Shown here in pieces: positions 32,951 to 40,462 of a stretch of DNA of 64,000 nucleotides. Source of the stretch: Streptomyces sp. CB02980 (GTDB lineage: Bacteria > Actinomycetota > Actinomycetes > Streptomycetales > Streptomycetaceae). The stretch is taken from positions 36,897 to 100,896 of the forward strand of contig NZ_JACSCH020000027.1 of the NCBI RefSeq assembly GCF_014451325.2, read 5' to 3'. A program made the position numbers and the translations under genes. Under the pieces are notes generated by a model, which saw nothing but the letters and a program-made list of their open reading frames with translations, searched no databases and was not told the DNA's origin. Each line of letters starts with the position of its first letter. Position 1 is the first letter of the stretch.

Positions 32951-33741
32951 CACCGGGCCCCTTCGGCGGGCCGGCCGGGACCCGCCGGTCCGGCGAAGGC
33001 CTGGGCGATGGTGAGCCACTGCGCGGCGTCCGGTCCGACGGCGACCAGGGAGGTGTCGTCCCGGTGCACGCGCTGGGTGACGAGCAGACAGAACTCCAGG
33101 GCCTGCCCGGTCACGGTCTGAGCGGCCTCCTCGGGCCCGTAGACCCACAACTCCCCGCTCGGAGCTACGAGTTCCACCCGGACGGGCTCGGCGGGAACGG
33201 GCAGGCCCCGCACCAGATAGGCGTAGCCCCGGGCCCGGTGCCCGATCCAGGCGACGTGCCGGATGCGGTCGGTCGGCGCCCGGACCACCCCGAGGGCGTC
33301 GGCGACGTCCTGCCCGTGCGCCCAGGTCTCCATGAGCCGGGCGGTGGCCATGGCGGTGGCGCTCATGGGCGGCCCGTACCAGGGAAACCGCACACCGGCC
33401 GGAACCGCCCGAAGGGCCTCCTGGAGCAGCTCGCGCCCCTCGCGCCAATGGGCGAGCAACTCACCGGGCGGCAGCTTCGCCCCCTCCTCGGCACCCTCGT
33501 CGACGAAGCGCTCGGGGGCGGCGAGGGCCTTGGCGGCCTCGGCGGCGAAGCCGTCGGGGTCGGTGACGGCGAGGAGCGCGGCCCGGTCGGTCCAGGCGAG
33601 GTGCGCGACCTGATGGGCGACGGTCCAGCCGGGCGCGGGGGTGGGGGCGGCCCACCGCTCCTCGCTCGACTCGCCGACAAGGACGTCGAGTGCTTCGCTC
33701 TCCTCGCGCAGATCATCGAGGACGACGGCGGGATCGGACAC
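32950..33741 (-). CDS. TIGR03084 family metal-binding protein
   Basis: This 263-residue DinB/mycothiol-dependent maleylpyruvate isomerase-like protein has a four-helix bundle with metal-binding histidines suggested by GWTVAHQVAHLAWTDRAAL and RLMETWAHGQDVADALG, and a C-terminal SCP2-like segment ending LLVTQRVHRDDTSLVAVG. TIGR03084 proteins are found beside acyl-CoA carboxylase/AtuA genes in actinomycetes. GTG33741 is preceded by AGGGGAG. It is the first gene of the operon and has the operator-like site 56 bp upstream. Its reaction is unknown; mycothiol-linked chemistry is possible. Confidence 0.88.
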   Translation of the reverse strand: MSDPAVVLDDLREESEALDVLVGESSEERWAAPTPAPGWTVAHQVAHLAWTDRAALLAVTDPDGFAAEAAKALAAPERFVDEGAEEGAKLPPGELLAHWREGRELLQEALRAVPAGVRFPWYGPPMSATAMATARLMETWAHGQDVADALGVVRAPTDRIRHVAWIGHRARGYAYLVRGLPVPAEPVRVELVAPSGELWVYGPEEAAQTVTGQALEFCLLVTQRVHRDDTSLVAVGPDAAQWLTIAQAFAGPAGPGRPAEGAR

Positions 33742-33796
33742 GGTGCGCTCCCCTCGGGACACGGCGGCGTGCCCCGGAGCATGACAGCGAACCCTA

Positions 33797-33823
33797 AAAC
33801 AATCAAGCATGCTTGCTTTGATT
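33797..33823. promoter_or_regulatory. Operator-like palindrome upstream of the TIGR03084-AtuA-carboxylase operon
   Basis: AAACAATCAAGCATGCTTGC followed by TTTGATT contains 7-bp arms CAATCAA...TTGATTG around an 11-bp centre, and a nested perfect CAAGCATGCTTG. It resembles the site at 24664-24689 closely in its first 20 bases. The likely binder is a TetR-type repressor, probably the one encoded at 21639-22217. Confidence 0.8.
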
Positions 33824-33895
33824 GGCGCAGACACCCACCGCCCACGGCAGGACCCGGCCGGCCGGCCCCGCAAGGACCGCCGGGCCGACCCGCCG

Positions 33896-34078
33896 CTACC
33901 CGGCCACCCGCCGGGGCCGCGCCACGAGCTCGCCCCCGCAGTTGGGGCAGACGTCACTCATCGCGTCGGCGCACGGCACACAGAAGCTGCACTCGTACGA
34001 ACAGATCCGCGCGGGCCCGTCCACCACCAGCACCGCCACCTCACACCGCTCGCACCGCTCACGCATCTCCAGGGCCAT
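33896..34078 (-). CDS. DUF1272 domain protein
   Basis: This 60-residue cytosolic protein has cysteine pairs placed to bind zinc: CERC, CSYECSFCVPCADAM and CPNCGGEL. This matches DUF1272, a small treble-clef-like family of unknown function. The ATG at 34078 is preferred; the longer frame upstream lacks conservation. It lies upstream of, and in the same direction as, the TIGR03084 operon, but the operator-like site and 155 bp separate them, so it is probably independent. Confidence 0.85.
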   Translation of the reverse strand: MALEMRERCERCEVAVLVVDGPARICSYECSFCVPCADAMSDVCPNCGGELVARPRRVAG

Positions 34079-34215
34079 GACGCCCTCCCCTCCTCGCACC
34101 TCGGACAACAGCTCCATCGTCCGAGGCGCCCCGGCACCCCCGAAACAGCCCGATGGCCAAGGGCCGACAGGATCGGGCCACGACAAACAGCCCTACCGTC
34201 GGCGCCGTCGGACTC

Positions 34216-34593
34216 TCAGTGGCGGACCAGGCAGAACGGATGGCCCGCCGGGTCCGCGTACACGCGCCAGCTACGGTTGCCCTCGCCCGCGTCCAGGAGC
34301 GTCGCGCCCCGGGCGAGGACCTGCTCTCCGGCCTCATCCAAGTCCCGTACGGCGAAGTCGAGATGGGACTGCTGGGGGCGTTCGGGGGTCGGCCATGTCG
34401 GGGGCCGGTAGTCCGTGACGCCCTGGAAGCAGAGGACGAGGCCGCCGGGGGCGTGCAGCGTGGACCACGCCTCCCCGAGCGACCACCGGCCGTCCGGCCG
34501 GTCGACCTCGCCGCCCAGAACCGAGCGGTAGAACTCGGCGAGTTCGGCGGGGACCGGGCAGTCGATGACGAGGCACTGCAGTTCAGCGATCAT
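34216..34593 (-). CDS. VOC/glyoxalase-like domain protein
   Basis: This 125-residue single-domain vicinal-oxygen-chelate protein has IAELQCLVIDCPVPAELAEFYRSVLGGEV, then QQSHLDFAVRDLDEAGEQVLARGATLLD, then RVYADPAGHPFCLVRH. The His (HLDF) and C-terminal GHPFCL fit the glyoxalase/bleomycin-resistance fold. Dimeric members bind metals or drugs; the substrate here is unknown. It is monocistronic. Confidence 0.88.
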   Translation of the reverse strand: MIAELQCLVIDCPVPAELAEFYRSVLGGEVDRPDGRWSLGEAWSTLHAPGGLVLCFQGVTDYRPPTWPTPERPQQSHLDFAVRDLDEAGEQVLARGATLLDAGEGNRSWRVYADPAGHPFCLVRH

Positions 34594-34806
34594 GCGCGGA
34601 TCCTAGAACCCCGGCACACCGCGGAAGCTCGCGGCACCGACCCGTGAGGGGCGGCCCGACCTGGGGGAAACGGCCCTGGGGGGACGGCTGGGGGAACGGC
34701 CCTCGACCTCGCTTTTGTCCAATACGGGGGGTCGCCCCCGGGAGGAAGGTGAGAGCTGCCGCCGCCCCCGCCGGAGCGGCGCTCGCTGTATGGAAGGGAT
34801 CTCCTC

Positions 34807-35205
34807 ATGAAGAAGACGACTGCCGGGCTGGCCCTCGCCGGTGCCGTCGCGACCTCGCTGATGACGCTCGCCCCGACCGCTTCGGCGGCCGACGGCTGCC
34901 AGCGAGACTGGCTCACCACCGGCAAGAACAGCACCTGGACCACCGTCAACAAGTCCGGCAGCGGTTGCCACGACGTGCAGGTCGTCGAGGCCGCGGCGCC
35001 CGGCGGCGACAGCGGCGACTCGTACCGCGCCCTGTACCGCAACGCCTCCGGTGCCTGGACCTGGGCCTCCCGGCCGTACCAGTGGATATACAACGGCAGC
35101 TACCCCGTGAGCCGGTACGTCCTGATCTCCGACCTGACCACCGGCCGTGAGTTCGGCGTGGCGGCGTACAACAACATCGGCGGTGCCGTGCAGGTCGCTC
35201 ACTGA
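34807..35205 (+). CDS. Small secreted protein
   Basis: This 132-residue exported protein has a Sec signal peptide (MKKTTAGLALAGAVATSLMT, cleavage expected after PTASA). The mature domain of about 104 residues has two cysteines (DGCQRD and GSGCHD) that could form a disulfide, and is rich in aromatic and polar residues (WTWASRPYQWIYNGSYPVSRYVL). No family is recognised. ATG34807 follows GAAGGGATCTCC. It is probably extracellular, of unknown function, and followed by a strong hairpin. Confidence 0.85.
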   Translation: MKKTTAGLALAGAVATSLMTLAPTASAADGCQRDWLTTGKNSTWTTVNKSGSGCHDVQVVEAAAPGGDSGDSYRALYRNASGAWTWASRPYQWIYNGSYPVSRYVLISDLTTGREFGVAAYNNIGGAVQVAH

Positions 35206-35228
35206 CCCCCTGCCCCACCCCGTCGTCG

Positions 35229-35256
35229 GCCCGGCCGCCCCGCGAGGCGGCCGGGC
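35229..35256 (+). terminator. Hairpin after the secreted-protein gene
   Basis: GCCCGGCCGCC (35229-35239), loop CCGCGA, GGCGGCCGGGC (35246-35256), starting 24 bp after the stop codon of the upstream gene. Confidence 0.85.
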
Positions 35257-35294
35257 AGGCGCGACTCACCACGCACCATGGAGGTACGGGCACG

Positions 35295-36176
35295 ATGCCC
35301 CGCCGCACCCCGTTCTCGCGCCCTGCCGCCAGGCCGGCGACGCTCCTCGTCGCGGCCGGCGTCCTGGCCGGCCTCACCGCGTGCTCGGCCCCGCCCGAGC
35401 AGGCCGCAGCGCCGGCCCCGCCGCCGCACCCCGCCGCCACTGTCGCCGTCACGTCCGCGATGCCCGCGGACATCGCCGACATGGTGGTCCCCACGACGGG
35501 CGAGCAGACCCGCCTCTCGCAGGGCCTCGACGCCTTCGGGCGGCTGGCCGCGGACAAGGCCCTCCGCACGTGCCTGGCCGAACACCGGACACCCGCCCCA
35601 CCGCACGAACCACCGGCCTTCGTCCGCTTCTCCGACATCCCCGACCTGCCGTTCATCGACCGCAACGGCTTCAACGGCGTGATCGTCCCGGGAGCCGCCG
35701 ACGCCACGGGCGACCGCCCCGCCGAGGGCGCGGGACGCGGCATCCAGGACCGCTGCATGAAGACCGGCACCTCCGTGGAGCAGAGCCTGCGCACCCTGTA
35801 CGTCGACGTGCAGGGCAGCTGGTTCCGGGAGGAGTCGTCGCTGCGCGCGCACCCCCGGGTCCTCGCCGCGCTCAGGAGCTTCGGCCCGTGCATGGCCGAC
35901 CGCCAGATCGAGGCACCGGACGAGAACGCCTTCTTCGCCCTCGTCGACCAGCGCATGCAAGCCGGCGACACCACCGGGGAACGCACCCTGGCCCGCGCGT
36001 ACTCCGCCTGCATGAAGCCGGCCGAAGACGTCCGCTCCGAGCTGCGGAAGGCGCTCGGGACACGCTTCCGCGCCGACCACCGCCAGGAGATCGACGCGCT
36101 GAACACCGCGCTGCCGGCCAAGATCCGCGAGTTCGAGCGCCGCTACGGCGTCCGGATCTCCTTCCCGGTGCTCTGA
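35295..36176 (+). CDS. Putative lipoprotein, uncharacterised
   Basis: This 293-residue protein has an N-terminal signal with a lipobox-like LAGLTAC (Cys about residue 30), so it is probably anchored in the outer face of the membrane. The mature part begins with an Ala/Pro-rich stretch. Conserved-looking cysteines occur in LRTCLAEH, QDRCMKTG, FGPCMADRQ and YSACMKPA, in a helical domain that resembles other streptomycete lipoproteins with repeated (x)CM motifs. No enzymatic motif is recognised. It follows the secreted-protein gene in the same direction but beyond a terminator. Confidence 0.85.
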   Translation: MPRRTPFSRPAARPATLLVAAGVLAGLTACSAPPEQAAAPAPPPHPAATVAVTSAMPADIADMVVPTTGEQTRLSQGLDAFGRLAADKALRTCLAEHRTPAPPHEPPAFVRFSDIPDLPFIDRNGFNGVIVPGAADATGDRPAEGAGRGIQDRCMKTGTSVEQSLRTLYVDVQGSWFREESSLRAHPRVLAALRSFGPCMADRQIEAPDENAFFALVDQRMQAGDTTGERTLARAYSACMKPAEDVRSELRKALGTRFRADHRQEIDALNTALPAKIREFERRYGVRISFPVL

Positions 36177-36248
36177 CCGAACGCCCCGGCCGGCCGGAAC
36201 CGAGGGCGGGGAACCGTCGACCGGAGGCCGGACACCGGCCCTAGCCCG

Positions 36249-37244
36249 CTACCCCGCCCCTACGCCTGCCCCGGCCCTGTCCCGCTCCCGCGCGGCCGCC
36301 CGTACCTGCGTCCGTACCGCTCCCATGCTCGCCGCGATGACGAGGGCGATCGCGAGCGCGTCGGTCAGGGACAGGGCCTGGCTGAGGATGAGGAAGCCGG
36401 CCGTCGCCGCGATGGCCGGTTCCAGGCTCATCAGGATGGCGAAGGTGGGGGCGGGCAGACGCCGCAGGGCGAGGAGTTCGAGGGTGTACGGCAGGACGGA
36501 CGACATCAGCGCGACCGCGAGGCCGAGGCCGATCGTCGAGGGCACGAGGAGCTTGTCGCCCGCCTCCGCGATGCCCAGCGGCAGACTGAGGACGGCGCCG
36601 AAGGCCATCGCGAGCGCGAGCCCGTCCGCCTGCGGGAAGCGGCGGCCCGTGCGCGCGCTGAAGACGATGTACGTGGCCCACATCGCGCCCGCCGCGAGCG
36701 CGAAGGCCGCACCCAGCGGGTCGAGACGGTCGAAGCCGCCGCCGCTGAGCAGGACGACGCCGCCGAGGGCGAGTCCCGCCCAGAGCAGGTTCATCAGCCG
36801 TCGGGAGGCGACCACCGAGAGGATCAGCGGGCCGAGGACCTCCAGGGTCACCGCGGCGCCCAGCGGGATCCGGTCGGCCGCCTGGTAGAAGAGGATGTTC
36901 ATGCCCGCCATCGCCGCGCCGAAGGCGACGATCGTGCCCCAGTCCGCCCGGCCGTAGCCGCGGACCTTCGGACGGCAGACGATCAGCAGGACGGCGGCGG
37001 CGAGCACGAGCCGCAGGGTGACGACGCCGAGGGCGCCGGCCCGGGGCATGAGGAGGACGGCGAGAGCCGAGCCGAACTGCACGGAGAGCCCGCCCGTGAC
37101 GACGAGCGCGACGGGCCCGAAGCGGTGACCCGCGAGCCCCTGGGGCCCGCGGCCGCCCTGGGCTCCGCCGGCGGGGGCAGCCGGCGACTCGGGGCCGACC
37201 GCGGTCCCCACCGGGCCCGCCTCCTTGACCGGACTGATGTCCAC
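36249..37244 (-). CDS. EamA/DMT-family transporter
   Basis: This 331-residue inner-membrane protein has ten predicted helices arranged as two EamA repeats. The first carries FGPVALVVTGGLSVQFGSALAVLLMP, and the second carries GAMWATYIVFSARTGRRFPQADGLALAMAFGAVLSLP and MSLEPAIAATAGFLILSQALSLTDALAIALVIAASMGA. This resembles RhtA/YdeD-type exporters of amino acids or metabolites. It is divergent from a LysR gene, the usual arrangement for a regulated exporter. Substrate unknown. Confidence 0.92.
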   Translation of the reverse strand: MDISPVKEAGPVGTAVGPESPAAPAGGAQGGRGPQGLAGHRFGPVALVVTGGLSVQFGSALAVLLMPRAGALGVVTLRLVLAAAVLLIVCRPKVRGYGRADWGTIVAFGAAMAGMNILFYQAADRIPLGAAVTLEVLGPLILSVVASRRLMNLLWAGLALGGVVLLSGGGFDRLDPLGAAFALAAGAMWATYIVFSARTGRRFPQADGLALAMAFGAVLSLPLGIAEAGDKLLVPSTIGLGLAVALMSSVLPYTLELLALRRLPAPTFAILMSLEPAIAATAGFLILSQALSLTDALAIALVIAASMGAVRTQVRAAARERDRAGAGVGAG

Positions 37245-37391
37245 CGACTACTCCTCAAGTGTTCATTGCATTGAACTACCAGTCCAGAATAATGCACCAT
37301 CGGCGCACTGTCACCGGAGTTCCCCTCTCACGCTACGAGCCCCCGCGCGGCGCCGGAAATGCCGATTGCGCTGCGGTTATGCTCCGGACGC

Positions 37392-38249
37392 ATGAGCATC
37401 GAGCTACGCCACCTCCGCTGCTTCCTCGCCATCGCCGAGGAATCCAGCCTCACCAGGGCGGCAGCCCGGCTCCACCTCACCCAACCCGCCGTGTCCCGCA
37501 CGCTCGCCGCCCTCGAACAGCACCTCGGGGCCCGGCTCGTGGACCGCTCCACCCACCACCTCGCCCTCACGGCCGAGGGCCGCGCCTTCCAGGACCGGGC
37601 CGCGGCGGCCCTCGCGGCGTTCGAGGCGGCCGTCGACCCGGCGAGACTGCGCCACCGGCCGCTCCGCCTCGGACACGCGTGGTCGGCCTTCGGCCCGTAC
37701 ACCACGCCCCTGCTCCGCCGCTGGCAGCGCGCACACCCCGAGACCCCGCTCGAACTCCTCCGCATCGACGACCGCACGGCCGGCCTGACCCGGGGAGAGG
37801 TGGACGCGGCGCTGCTGCGGGGACCGGTCGACGCGCCGGGCCTGGTCACGGAGGAGCTCACGACGGAGGAACGCGTCGCGGCCGTACCGGCCGACAGCCC
37901 GCTGGCGGAACGGTCGCGACTCACCCTGGACGACCTGGCGGGCGGAACCGTCGTGCTGAACACGGTCTCCGGCACGACGACGCTCACGCTCTGGCCGGCG
38001 GCAGCGCGCCCGGCGGCGACGGTCACGGTGGCGAACACCGACGACTGGCTGACGGCGATCGCGGCGGGCAGGGGCGTCGGCGTCTCGTCCGCGTCGACGG
38101 CGTCACTGCACCCGCACCCGGGCGTCACGTACCGCCCCCTGCCGGATGCCCCACCGCTACCGGTGGTACTGGCCTGGCGGGACGCGTTCCCGCACCCGGC
38201 GACGGGGGCGCTGGTGGCGATGGCGCGGGAGATCGTCAGCGGGGGGTGA
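37392..38249 (+). CDS. LysR family transcriptional regulator
   Basis: This 285-residue regulator has the N-terminal HTH MSIELRHLRCFLAIAEESSL, then TRAAARLHLTQPAVSRTLAALEQHLGARLVDRS, followed by the C-terminal periplasmic-binding-protein-like effector domain. ATG37392 is chosen because it gives the conserved LysR start; an upstream frame adds 11 non-conserved residues. It is divergent from the EamA exporter across 147 bp, so it probably regulates it and itself. The effector is unknown. Confidence 0.93.
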   Translation: MSIELRHLRCFLAIAEESSLTRAAARLHLTQPAVSRTLAALEQHLGARLVDRSTHHLALTAEGRAFQDRAAAALAAFEAAVDPARLRHRPLRLGHAWSAFGPYTTPLLRRWQRAHPETPLELLRIDDRTAGLTRGEVDAALLRGPVDAPGLVTEELTTEERVAAVPADSPLAERSRLTLDDLAGGTVVLNTVSGTTTLTLWPAAARPAATVTVANTDDWLTAIAAGRGVGVSSASTASLHPHPGVTYRPLPDAPPLPVVLAWRDAFPHPATGALVAMAREIVSGG

Positions 38250-38298
38250 GGCCCCGCATTCGGGACGGGTCAGAACGGGCCCATGTAGTCGGACGAGG

Positions 38299-38574
38299 TC
38301 AGAGCCGCCCCTGCGCGGCGGCGGCGACGAAGACGGCGAAGGCGGCGGGGGTGGCACGGAAGTGGGGCCCGGCGGGGTTCTTGGAATCGCGGACGGCGAT
38401 GTGGGGGGCTAGGTCGGCTACTTCGATGCACTCGCCGCCGGTGGGTCCGCTGTAGGAGGACTTGAGCCAGGTGGCGGGGCCTAGGGGGGCGCACTCGATG
38501 CAGTCACCGCCGGTGTTGCCGCTGAACGAGGACTTACGCCACTCCACGCTGGTCATGCCCGATCCGGTCCCCAT
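38299..38574 (-). CDS. Tandem DUF397 protein
   Basis: This 91-residue protein carries two DUF397 motifs in succession: SVEWRKSSFSGNTGGDCIECAPLG and TWLKSSYSGPTGGECIEVADL, the second followed by HIAVRDSKNPAGPHF. Most DUF397 proteins have one. These small proteins act with Scr1-like HTH regulators encoded next to them, often in developmental or antibiotic regulation. ATG38574 has GGAGGAG with good spacing; its first 41 bp overlap the 3' end of the upstream HTH gene, a typical coupling. Confidence 0.92.
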   Translation of the reverse strand: MGTGSGMTSVEWRKSSFSGNTGGDCIECAPLGPATWLKSSYSGPTGGECIEVADLAPHIAVRDSKNPAGPHFRATPAAFAVFVAAAAQGRL

Positions 38575-39382
38575 AGTGCTCCTCCATGACGCGCATGATC
38601 AGTTCCGCCGAATCCTCCACGGACAGGGCGGACGCCTGCAAGTGAGCGTAACGAAGGGCGGCTTCTCTCAGCGTGTCCAAGTCTGCCGTCATGTGCCCGG
38701 AGATGAGGTCCTCGGTGTAGACAACGTCCGGATCGTCGTCGAACCGCAGCGCATTGAAGGAGCCGATCAGACTCGCGTGCTCCCCTGCCGCGAACGGCAG
38801 TACCTGGATCCGCACCCAGCGTTCTTCACGGAAGCTGAGCAGGTGGGCCAGTTGCGCACGCATGATCTGGGGCGAGCCGATGGGACGACGCAGGGCGGCC
38901 TCGTCGAGAATCACCCACACCATCGGCGGACGGTCGCGGGTCAGGATCCGCTGACGCTCCAGTCGCGCCGCCACCAGCTCTTCGAGCTTGTCCGGCAACC
39001 CCGTCGCCAGCACCGCCCGGGCGTACTTCTCCGTCTGGAGCAGGCCGTAGACCATCTGTGACTGGTACGTCGAGATGTACGCCGCCTTCGCCTCCATCTC
39101 GGCGTACGGCTGGAACCAGGTCGGCAGCTGGCTCCGCAGCACCAGGCCGACCAGACGCGTGAACACCCCGCCCGTCATCAGGGCCGCGTCGATCCGCTCA
39201 GAGAAGTCCCGCGTCGGGACCTTCTTCGCGTTCTCGATCTGGCCGATCAGGGACCCCGTACAGAAGACGATGCCGCCGAGCTGGCTCTGCCCGAGTCCGG
39301 CGGCCTCCCGCAGGCGGCGGAGTTCGGATCCGTAGTAGTCCAGGGGCGAGGCGGACGGATCAAGGCTGCGGATGTTGACCAC
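38534..39382 (-). CDS. Scr1-like helix-turn-helix regulator (DUF5753)
   Basis: This 282-residue XRE-type regulator has an N-terminal HTH in the first ~65 residues (YYGSELRRLREAAGLGQSQLG, GSLIGQIENAKKVPT) and a C-terminal DUF5753 domain (VPTRDFSERIDAAL..., LPTWFQPYAEMEAKAAYISTYQSQMVYGLLQTEKYARAVL, DRPPMVWVILDEAALRRPIGS). The pair with DUF397 is one of many in each Streptomyces genome and may form a toxin/antitoxin-like or regulatory module. A gene-free repeat region lies upstream. Confidence 0.93.
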   Translation of the reverse strand: MVNIRSLDPSASPLDYYGSELRRLREAAGLGQSQLGGIVFCTGSLIGQIENAKKVPTRDFSERIDAALMTGGVFTRLVGLVLRSQLPTWFQPYAEMEAKAAYISTYQSQMVYGLLQTEKYARAVLATGLPDKLEELVAARLERQRILTRDRPPMVWVILDEAALRRPIGSPQIMRAQLAHLLSFREERWVRIQVLPFAAGEHASLIGSFNALRFDDDPDVVYTEDLISGHMTADLDTLREAALRYAHLQASALSVEDSAELIMRVMEEHYGDRIGHDQRGVA

Positions 39383-39545
39383 GAGGAGGTCACCCCCAAT
39401 GTCGGCTCATCGCCGACAGTAACGGGGCACCTCGCCTCGGAGGCCCGAATCAGGCAACCGGCCTTCTTTCGAAGGAACTTGGATCTGCGGGCGCATGAAC
39501 GCAAGCCGGGCGCCAACGGCGCGACCGACAAGTGGGCTTCTGGTG

Positions 39546-39683
39546 GGACCGCCCTCTTTCCGAGAGTCGCTCCTTCCGGCGGCGCGTCAAGGGCGCTCCC
39601 TGCGGTCGCGTCGCTGCGCGATGGCCTTCGGCCACCCTTGACCCACCACCTCCAGAAGCGAAAGACCTCTCGGAGGGCGGTCC
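39546..39683 (+). repeat. 138-bp palindromic element, copy A
   Basis: Terminal inverted repeats GGACCGCCCTC (39546-39556) and GAGGGCGGTCC (39673-39683) bound the element, with GTCAAGGG/CCCTTGAC as inner arms. The 61-bp core at 39584-39644 is identical to that in copy B. The core contains TCGC-TGC-GCGA (39611-39621) and GGCC-TTC-GGCC (39623-39633), which on the other strand have GCA and GAA triloops. No target-site duplication or transposase is seen. Confidence 0.88.
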
Positions 39684-39744
39684 AGGGGGCGGGGTCACCG
39701 CCGGGCCCCGGGCAGTAGTGCTCGCCGCGTGCGTCTGCCGCCCG

Positions 39745-39900
39745 GTGGGTGGGGGCTTGGTTTGCGGCCGAGCGGGGTGGGCGCAGTTCCGGTGGGTTCG
39801 GGGTGCGCGGTTGTTGGATGGGGCGGTCAGGCTCCGGCTCAGCGACGGAAGGCGGGTCGGGGTGGGGCTTCAGGCCCCGCTGGTCACTCCCGGTGGGTGG
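39745..39900 (+). repeat. Inverted-repeat arm, left
   Basis: This ~156-bp arm starts GTGGGTGGGGGCTTGGTTTG and ends CGGTGGGTGG. Long stretches match the reverse complement of the right arm (40016-40173), for example GTGGGCGCAGT, GGTGCGCGGT, GTTGGATGGGGCGG and GCTTCAGGCCCCGCTGGTC. Confidence 0.85.
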
Positions 39901-40015
39901 CAGGCGTGGACAACCGCGCACTACTCCGAGTAACAAGTCCCGGAATAAGCCCCATTGGGGGCGAATCACCCTTATCGGGCGATGAAACTGCAAGAAACTC
40001 ACGCCGACAGCCCCC

Positions 40016-40173
40016 ACCACCCACCAACACAGACCAGCGGGGCCTGAAGCCCAGCCAACCGGCTACCGCAACCCGCTCAGCCGAAGTCCGGCCGCCCCAT
40101 CCAACGACCGCGCACCCCCAACCCACCGGGACTGCGCCCACCGGCCCACACAACAAACCAAGCCCCCACCCAC
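40016..40173 (-). repeat. Inverted-repeat arm, right
   Basis: This is the inverted counterpart of 39745-39900, with scattered substitutions and small gaps. With the left arm it could extrude as a large cruciform or form a long RNA hairpin if transcribed. Confidence 0.85.
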
Positions 40174-40288
40174 CCAGGCACACAGCCACACCAACCGCGA
40201 CCGATGCCCGGCCTCGCACCCGACCACCGGCCGACGGACGCAAGCCGACCCCAGCCACCCCCCAGGCATCCGCGCAGGCCCCGGCCCT

Positions 40289-40426
40289 CGGCCGCCCTCC
40301 GAGTGTGAAAAGGCGGCCTCCGCCGCCGGGTCAAGGGTGGCCGAAGGCCATCGCGCAGCGACGCGACCGCAGGGAGCGCCCTTGACGCGGTGGCGGAGGC
40401 CGCCACACTCGGAAAGAGGGCGGCCG
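40289..40426 (-). repeat. 138-bp palindromic element, copy B (inverted)
   Basis: Same length and same 61-bp core as copy A but in opposite orientation (core at 40328-40388). Its outer arms differ in sequence (CGGCCGCCCTC at 40289-40299, GAGGGCGGCCG at 40416-40426) yet remain complementary to each other, a sign that pairing is conserved. Confidence 0.88.
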
Positions 40427-40462
40427 CACCCGAGCCCCGCAAAGCCGGCTCACCCCAGGACC

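Larger units (their letters stand above)
39383..40462. other. 1.08-kb gene-free region made of nested inverted repeats
   Basis: No protein or RNA gene is supported. The region is an imperfect giant palindrome. A 138-bp palindromic element at 39546-39683 and an inverted copy at 40289-40426 enclose two ~157-bp inverted arms (39745-39900 and 40016-40173). A ~115-bp centre of clearly lower GC than its surroundings lies at 39901-40015. Open frames across it are side effects of composition. Confidence 0.85.

Noticed and set aside
39901..40015. Structured RNA or tRNA-like gene in the lower-GC centre of the palindrome
   Set aside because: Some short complementary segments exist, but no tRNA cloverleaf or known riboswitch pattern could be drawn by eye; left as part of the repeat structure.
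39450..40385. Several open frames in the palindromic region, some containing RALPAVASLRDGL-type peptides
   Set aside because: The peptide is only a translation of the repeated element core and appears in both orientations; no ribosome sites or codon signal.
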